Shown: positions 59,250-64,000 of the stretch, piece by piece
Position numbering within the stretch: position 1 is the first letter of the stretch
Layout of the letters: every line of letters begins with the position of its first letter
Assembly: GCA_014706295.1 (NCBI GenBank)
Contig: JACSVZ010000014.1
Location: 73,003,251 to 73,067,250 of the forward strand
Length of the DNA: 64,000 nt
Source: Lycocorax pyrrhopterus obiensis
Taxonomy: Eukaryota; Chordata; Aves; Passeriformes; Paradisaeidae
Reading direction: 5' to 3'
Notes under the pieces: model-generated
Told to the model about the DNA's origin: nothing
The model's input: only the letters and a program-made list of their open reading frames with translations
Databases searched by the model: none
Position numbers and translations under genes: made by a program

Positions 59250-60990
59250 ATGGGACAAGGAACCAGTAAGCTGAGTTCAAGGGAAAAAAGGGAGTAAGAA
59301 GGTGCCAGCAGATATACCCAAGAGAGTCCTCTGGGAATTAAGTTAGCCAACTGGGATAGTGATCCTTGTACAAAGGAAAAGGATAAAGATGATTCCGGTA
59401 TTGTACGATAGAATGGACAAAAAGAAATAAGACCCGATCACGTCTATTGGCCTAGGTACAGGTCTTCTGAAGCTTGAATTTGTCAAGCCTTAAATGCATT
59501 TGTAAATTCAAAGGATCTGTTCGATTCGGAAGAAAAGGTATATGCCTCTTGTTGGACAGGAGACATAGAACCTCTAGGATTAAAAGTTTTTAGAATATCA
59601 AAGACCCCAGAGACAGAGCGAGCAGAGGAAAAGAAAGAAAAGGGCTGGGACCCCCTGGAAGTATTGCCACCTCCATACAATACCGCACTGGCTGTGGCCC
59701 CCGCCCCTGCCCCGCACATGCCGGCTGTGCCCACACTGGCTGCGGCCCGGACCGGCCCCAGAACTTTCGCCTCTGTCCCTGCCCTGTGCACGCCAACAGC
59801 CCCTCCTTCACTGGAGGTTCCGGCTTTGCTGTCAGCTTCCATCCCTTCCCTGGCTGTAATCCCAGCTTTACCGCCGATTTCAGCGATTCCAATGTATTCC
59901 TCTCTTGGGAAGGAGCACCATACCAAAATTTCCAGGAGAAACTCAGTTAAAACCCAGGGGCAGTTCGATAATTCCTCTCCTGCCCACTACTCCTAAACAA
60001 AGAAGAAAGGCTTCTTCTAAAGTGATGATGATTGAGAACGAAAAGTTGGGATCAAGAAATCAATTTATTCCCATTACGAGAAGTATCGATGGGAGGGGCC
60101 CAAAGGGGGGACGGGATTTGTGAATGTTCCTTTGACTTCTTCAGAAGTCAGGAATTTTAAAAAGGAAATTAAAGGATTGTTAGAAGATCCCATAGGTACA
60201 GCTGAACCAATTAAACCAGTTCTTTAGGTCCCAATATTTTTACTTGGGAAGAAATGCAGTCCATAATGAATATTATTTTTTCCCAAGAGGAGTGGCACAT
60301 GATTAGAGCTGCTGGAATGAGGATATGGGAAAGAGAGAATCAACAAGGTCCACCTGGGGACCAGAAATGCCAATAGCACCTCCTAACTGGAACCACAATG
60401 AAGAGGTGGGGCAGGCACATATGAGGGATTATCGTAAACTGATAATCAAAGGAATAAAAGAGGCAGCACCCCAAGGGCAAAATGTCAGCGAGGCTTTTGA
60501 TGGGCAACAAGGGAAAGAGGAAACTCCAACTGATTGGTTAGGCTCTGAAAGAATATGAAACAATACTCCGGAATTGACCTGAGAGCATAGCTGGGCAAGC
60601 TCTATTGAGAGTTAACTTTGTCACCCCATGCCTGGCCAGATATTAGAAAAAAGCTGGAAAAGAGGATCGATTGGCCACGAGGCGGGCATTAAATGAATTA
60701 TTAGGGAGCTCAAAAGGTTTATGTACAGAGAGATGAAGAAAAGGCCAAAGTAAAAAGCCAAAAATTATGATAGTCACTATGCGGGAAAATAACTCCCAGA
60801 GGAACCTGAAGCCCCCAAATACCACCCCCAAGAATCCGGGTTTCAGAGATAGAATTTCAGCACAATTAAAAACCCAGGAGCAAATGACAATGCCTGTTTT
60901 TATTGTGGGGAAGGAAGACACTATAAGAGGGAACGCCCTCGTCTAAGAAAAAAACCTGAAAATACTTCAAGAAATACACCCAGAAGAAGA
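59250..60990 (+). pseudogene. gag: Degenerate gag
   Basis: The structural polyprotein (matrix, capsid, nucleocapsid). It starts with MGQGTSK, fitting an N-myristoylated matrix, but stops follow in frame at 59295-59297, 59409-59411 and 59475-59477. A PPPY late-domain motif, which recruits Nedd4-type ligases for budding, is at 59667-59678 in the starting frame and is followed by a Pro/Ala-rich linker. Capsid pieces appear in shifting frames: an EEWHMIRAAGMRIWERENQ segment near 60280, and RDYRKLIIKGIKEAAP followed by the homology-region-like QGKEETPTDWL up to about 60540. The zinc knuckle (60895-60936) reads C-x2-C-x4-H-x4-R, so its last cysteine is lost. Clearly non-functional. Confidence 0.85.
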
Positions 60991-61059
60991 ATATGGGAGG
61001 TCATGGGCGCTATTTTCTGGGGGATAAATACCATCTAGAGCCTTTGATAACTTTAAAGT

Positions 61060-61440
61060 AGGCCCCAAGAGGAGGTATTTGAATTTATAGTTGATACAGG
61101 AGCAGAAAGAACTTGTGTAATAAATATTCCAAGAGGGTGTGGATTTGAGTAGTGACACTGTGAAGGTGACAGGAGCAAAAGGGGAAGGGTTTCAAGTCCT
61201 GTCATTAAAAATGTGGTGATTGAAGGGGAAACCAGAATAGGGATGGGAGATGACTTACTAGTTCCTAGAGCAGGTTGCAAACTTATGGGGAAGGATTTGC
61301 AGGTGCAATTAGGAATAGGGGTCATACCAGAAGAAGGGAAGATGACAGCTAAAGTGTTAAAATTTGGCCAAGAAGATGAGGAAAAAAAAATTAACAAAGA
61401 GGTTTGGGGCTGGGGAAGGAAATAGGGGAGAAATTAAATA
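61060..61440 (+). pseudogene. pro: Degenerate retroviral protease
   Basis: The aspartic protease that cleaves the Gag-Pol polyprotein. The active-site segment VDTGAE is at 61090-61107 inside a stretch reading EFIVDTGAERTCV. The downstream part has shifted frames (GETRIGMGDDLLVPRAG..., then LMGKDLQVQLGIG). It sits between the nucleocapsid remnant and the reverse transcriptase, as in gammaretroviruses. Frame changes make it inactive. Confidence 0.75.
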
Positions 61441-62260
61441 TTGACCCCATAAGGGTCACAATTGAGAGAGAAGAATGTCCCATACGTGTGCGTCAGTACC
61501 CTATATCTTAGAAGGAAGGGAAGGCTTAAAGCCAGTAATAAAGAGTTGATAAAAGATGGGACATTGGAACCTTGCATGTCTCCTCATAACACCCCTATTC
61601 TCCCAGTAAGGAAAATCTGATGGGACATATAGATTGGTACAAGACTTAAGGGAAGTTAACAAGAGGACACGGACCCGTTACCCGGTGGTACCCAACCCCT
61701 ACAGCCTGTTAAGTAAAGTCCCACCTCAGCATCAGTGGTTTAGTGTTGTGGATCTTAAAAGATGCCTTTGGGCTTGCCTGTTGGCAGAAGGTAGTAGAAA
61801 TATTTCTGCTTTTGAATGGGAGGATCCAAGTACTGGGAGAAAACAGCAACTAAGGTGGACAAAATTACCACAGGGATATTACTGAGTCTCCAAATCTATT
61901 TGGGCAAGCTTAGAAGGAATATTGCAGACCTTCCCACTCCTCCTGAATACCAAATTATCCAGTATGTGGATGACCTTTTATTATCAGGAGAAGCTGAAGT
62001 TGAAGTTAGGGAGGCTATCATAAAACTGCTGATTTCTTGGGAAAAAGCGATTAGAGTATCAAAGGGAAACTACAGTTTACAGAATCCAGAAGTAAAGTAT
62101 CTTGGTCACTTAACAAGTAAAGGTAGCCGAAAACTATCCTGAAAAGATGCAGGATTATATCCCTTCCCCCTCCTTCTTCAAAGAAGGAAGTTAGAAGGCT
62201 GCTTGGATTGTTGGGATATGCAGACTATGCAGCAAAAACGGGGCCAAAAGGGTTATGTTA
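61440..62260 (+). pseudogene. pol: Degenerate reverse transcriptase (pol 5' part)
   Basis: The RNA/DNA-dependent polymerase domain. The fingers/palm region is readable at 61634-61880 (LREVNKRT..YPVVPNPY, WFSVVDLK, LPQGYY). The catalytic YVDD is at 61963-61974 in a different frame, followed by the thumb to about 62142 (VKYLGHLTSKG). In the VVDLK motif the residues after Lys depart from the usual aspartate-Ala-Phe pattern (CGC in place of an Asp codon gives Arg). A connection remnant (LLGLLGYAD) occurs near 62205, then the sequence jumps to integrase without an RNase H domain. Confidence 0.88.
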
Positions 62261-62299
62261 ATTTTAACCCCAAATAAGGGAAGAATTAGAAATTCCAAA

Positions 62300-63270
62300 A
62301 TTAGTAAAGAAAAGACATACATCAGAAAACTCATTGGGGTACTCAAGCCCTGTGTGATCACTTTTTAAGAATTATGGATGCGCATTGGGATCTTTGGATT
62401 GGCAAAGCAAGTAACTGATACAACACTGGGAGGCCGCAAGTTAGCTCTGCGACCGTTTCAGAATATCCAAGTGGGCTTACTGGACTTCCCCAAGTAACAG
62501 AGGTGAAGTTTTTATTAGTAATAATAGACCATTAACTCATTGGGTAGAAGCTGTTCCCACTGTCACAGCTACAGCTAATGTGGTGTGTAAAACCCTTTTA
62601 AAACAGATTATTCCCAGGTATGAATGGTTAATAGAATAGATTCAGATAGGGGACACATTTTACATCAAAAGTTTTACATCAAATAACTGAAGCGCCTTGG
62701 GAATAAAATGGGAACTACATACCCCATGGCATCCCACAAAGTTCGGGCCGGGGTTGAAAGGATGAACCAGACTTTAAAAGGACTTTAATGAAACTAATGA
62801 TTGAAACACAATGTCCATGGGTCAAATGTTTACCTTTGGCCCGTTGAGAGTCCAAACACAACCCAGGGTCAGACCTGGGAGTGTCACCCTATGAGATGAT
62901 GTTTGGATACCCTTCCTGACTGCCCAACATAAAAATGCTACTTATGAAGTAGGGAAAATGAGCGTAAAAAATATGTCACCACAATTGCAAAAACGCTGGG
63001 AAATTTGAGGTTGAGAGGATAATCCCTCAAACCACACCTTTAGACTTTAAAATCCATAATATCCATCCAGGGGAATGGGTACTGGTAAAAACATAGAAAG
63101 AGCATCTTTAACTCCACAATGGGAAGGTCCTTTTCAGGTACTACTGACGACTGAGGCAGCGATCCGAACCAGGGAAAGAGAGTGATCCCACGCCAGCAGA
63201 ATAAAAGGACCAGTGGAGGAACTGAAGGAATGGACTATAACATCTAACCGGGTGATATCAAATTGACTCT
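62300..63270 (+). pseudogene. pol: Degenerate integrase (pol 3' part)
   Basis: The enzyme that inserts viral DNA. It begins with a fragment of the N-terminal domain near 62330 (HWGTQALCDHF), but the usual C-x2-C of the zinc-binding region is missing. RPFQNIQVG (about 62450) carries Gly where a catalytic Asp is expected. THWVEAVPTVTATA, IDSDRG and a frame-shifted VERMNQ segment near 62757 follow, so the other catalytic residues can still be seen. The C-terminal part (IHPGEWVLVK, PQWEGPFQVLL) ends about 63240. Several stops and frameshifts interrupt it. Confidence 0.85.
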
Positions 63271-63673
63271 TAAACGAGGATTGGGTGGTATTGAATAATC
63301 CAACTGCAAAAAGTCTTCATGTTTTAATAGACTGTATCCTAATCTCGAGATATCACAACCTCTATCATGCTGGCTGGGTTAAATGTGAATACATAAATTG
63401 TAAAATTGTACTGCAATTCACACAAACAACACCCTTTGTATGGGGTGTTAAATAACAATTTATTCCCTGAGATTATAATTTGCCTTGTGATAAGAATTAC
63501 TAGTGCCTGTTGAGTGGGAGGTGCCTGAGGAACGGTGAAAATTAACAACTGATTTGCCTGGAAAAGCAAAAAAAGAAAGGAGGTAACGGAAATAGAGGGC
63601 AAGACCGGATTGGCAACTATAACTCGCCGCCAAGAAGATCATATCACCTGCTGTGGGTAGCAACCCCATAGGC
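63271..63673. other. pol-env spacer
   Basis: About 400 bases between the integrase remnant and the env start. AT-rich, with frames only on the minus strand. It would contain the env splice acceptor in an intact virus, but no site can be fixed. Confidence 0.4.
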
Positions 63674-64000
63674 ATGGGAGGTGGGGGTATAAGCCATACC
63701 GGACCTCTATTACTCCTCCTTCTTGTTTTTGTTTCTCATCTTTCGGGATACCGCAAAATCATGTCACAGTGCTACCGGAAACTTTACATGGAAAGAAACC
63801 GAGGTTCCTTTTTTATTACACACACCCACGTTAACAGTCACTGTTATAACCCTTCCAAACTAAGTACCTGTACACAGAACGGGAAAAATACTGGATTGCA
63901 GAAAACTAGAAAAATGAATGTCCAAAAGGGGAAAGATGGGTTTGTTTCACATTTGCCTTTAAAGGTAAGGTCCAAGATTTGTAAAAGAACAAGTAGTAAA
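63674..64000 (+). pseudogene. env: Start of env, runs off the window
   Basis: A frame opens with ATG at 63674 and stays open for 109 codons to the window end. It starts MGGGGISHTG followed by a hydrophobic run (PLLLLLLVFVSHLSG), a convincing signal peptide for the surface glycoprotein. Cysteines follow (SQC, SHCYN, STCTQN). Position after pol fits env. Whether the frame is intact further on cannot be seen. Given the state of gag and pol it is listed as a pseudogene. Confidence 0.6.

Larger units (their letters stand above)
57820..64000 (+). mobile_element. Gammaretrovirus-like endogenous provirus, 3' end cut off
   Basis: In order: 5' LTR, primer binding site, leader of about 1 kb, gag with an MGQ start and a PPPY motif, a single zinc knuckle, protease with DTG, reverse transcriptase with YVDD, integrase and the start of env. 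This order, the single Cys-His box and the proline-tRNA-like primer site are typical of class I (gamma) retroviruses, here presumably a bird lineage. Stops, frameshifts and internal deletions show it is defective. The 3' LTR is beyond the window, so LTR-LTR age cannot be estimated. Confidence 0.92.

Overview
The window reads as vertebrate, almost certainly avian, intergenic or intronic DNA, most likely from a songbird. The main evidence is at least ten CR1 LINE fragments, several ending in the CR1 3' tail. They lie in AT-leaning DNA with no recognisable chain of conserved exons. There is also a solo LTR and a decayed retroviral provirus. I see no rRNA, tRNA, CRISPR array or bacterial-style operon.

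Layout. The first 0.56 kb is extremely AT-rich. From 0.56 to 46.3 kb is a gene-poor desert with CR1 fragments, mostly on the minus strand, short simple repeats, two CpG-dense patches (3.6-4.0 and 24.6-24.8 kb) and two possible isolated exons (11.15 kb plus, 23.5 kb minus). A minus-strand solo LTR sits at about 46.33-46.78 kb. At 47.95-49.27 kb a long homopurine GA/GGAA tract and a long pyrimidine TTC/TTG tract face each other across a 0.35 kb CpG-bearing spacer. Beyond a plus-strand CR1 tail comes a GC-rich island (49.7-51.9 kb). It carries the only convincing non-transposon protein-coding sequence: a minus-strand reading frame built on about eight tandem 22-residue (66-bp) acidic repeats, with a basic, cysteine-containing C-terminus. 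A second, out-of-frame minus-strand segment just upstream has the same repeat style, so the locus is either a two-exon gene or a frameshifted copy.

From 52.1 to 56.6 kb nothing is recognisable. At 56.59-57.6 kb a TATA box is followed by a very GC/CpG-rich segment with a 70-bp tandem duplication. From about 57.8 kb (possibly 57.66) to the end lies the 5' part of a plus-strand gammaretrovirus-like (class I) endogenous provirus: LTR, proline-tRNA-like primer binding site, long leader, gag, protease, reverse transcriptase, integrase and the start of env. It is inactivated by in-frame stops, frameshifts, a lost zinc-knuckle cysteine and an apparent deletion of the RNase H region. Its 3' LTR is outside the window.

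All identifications come from reading the sequence. Family names rest on remembered motif signatures, not a database search.
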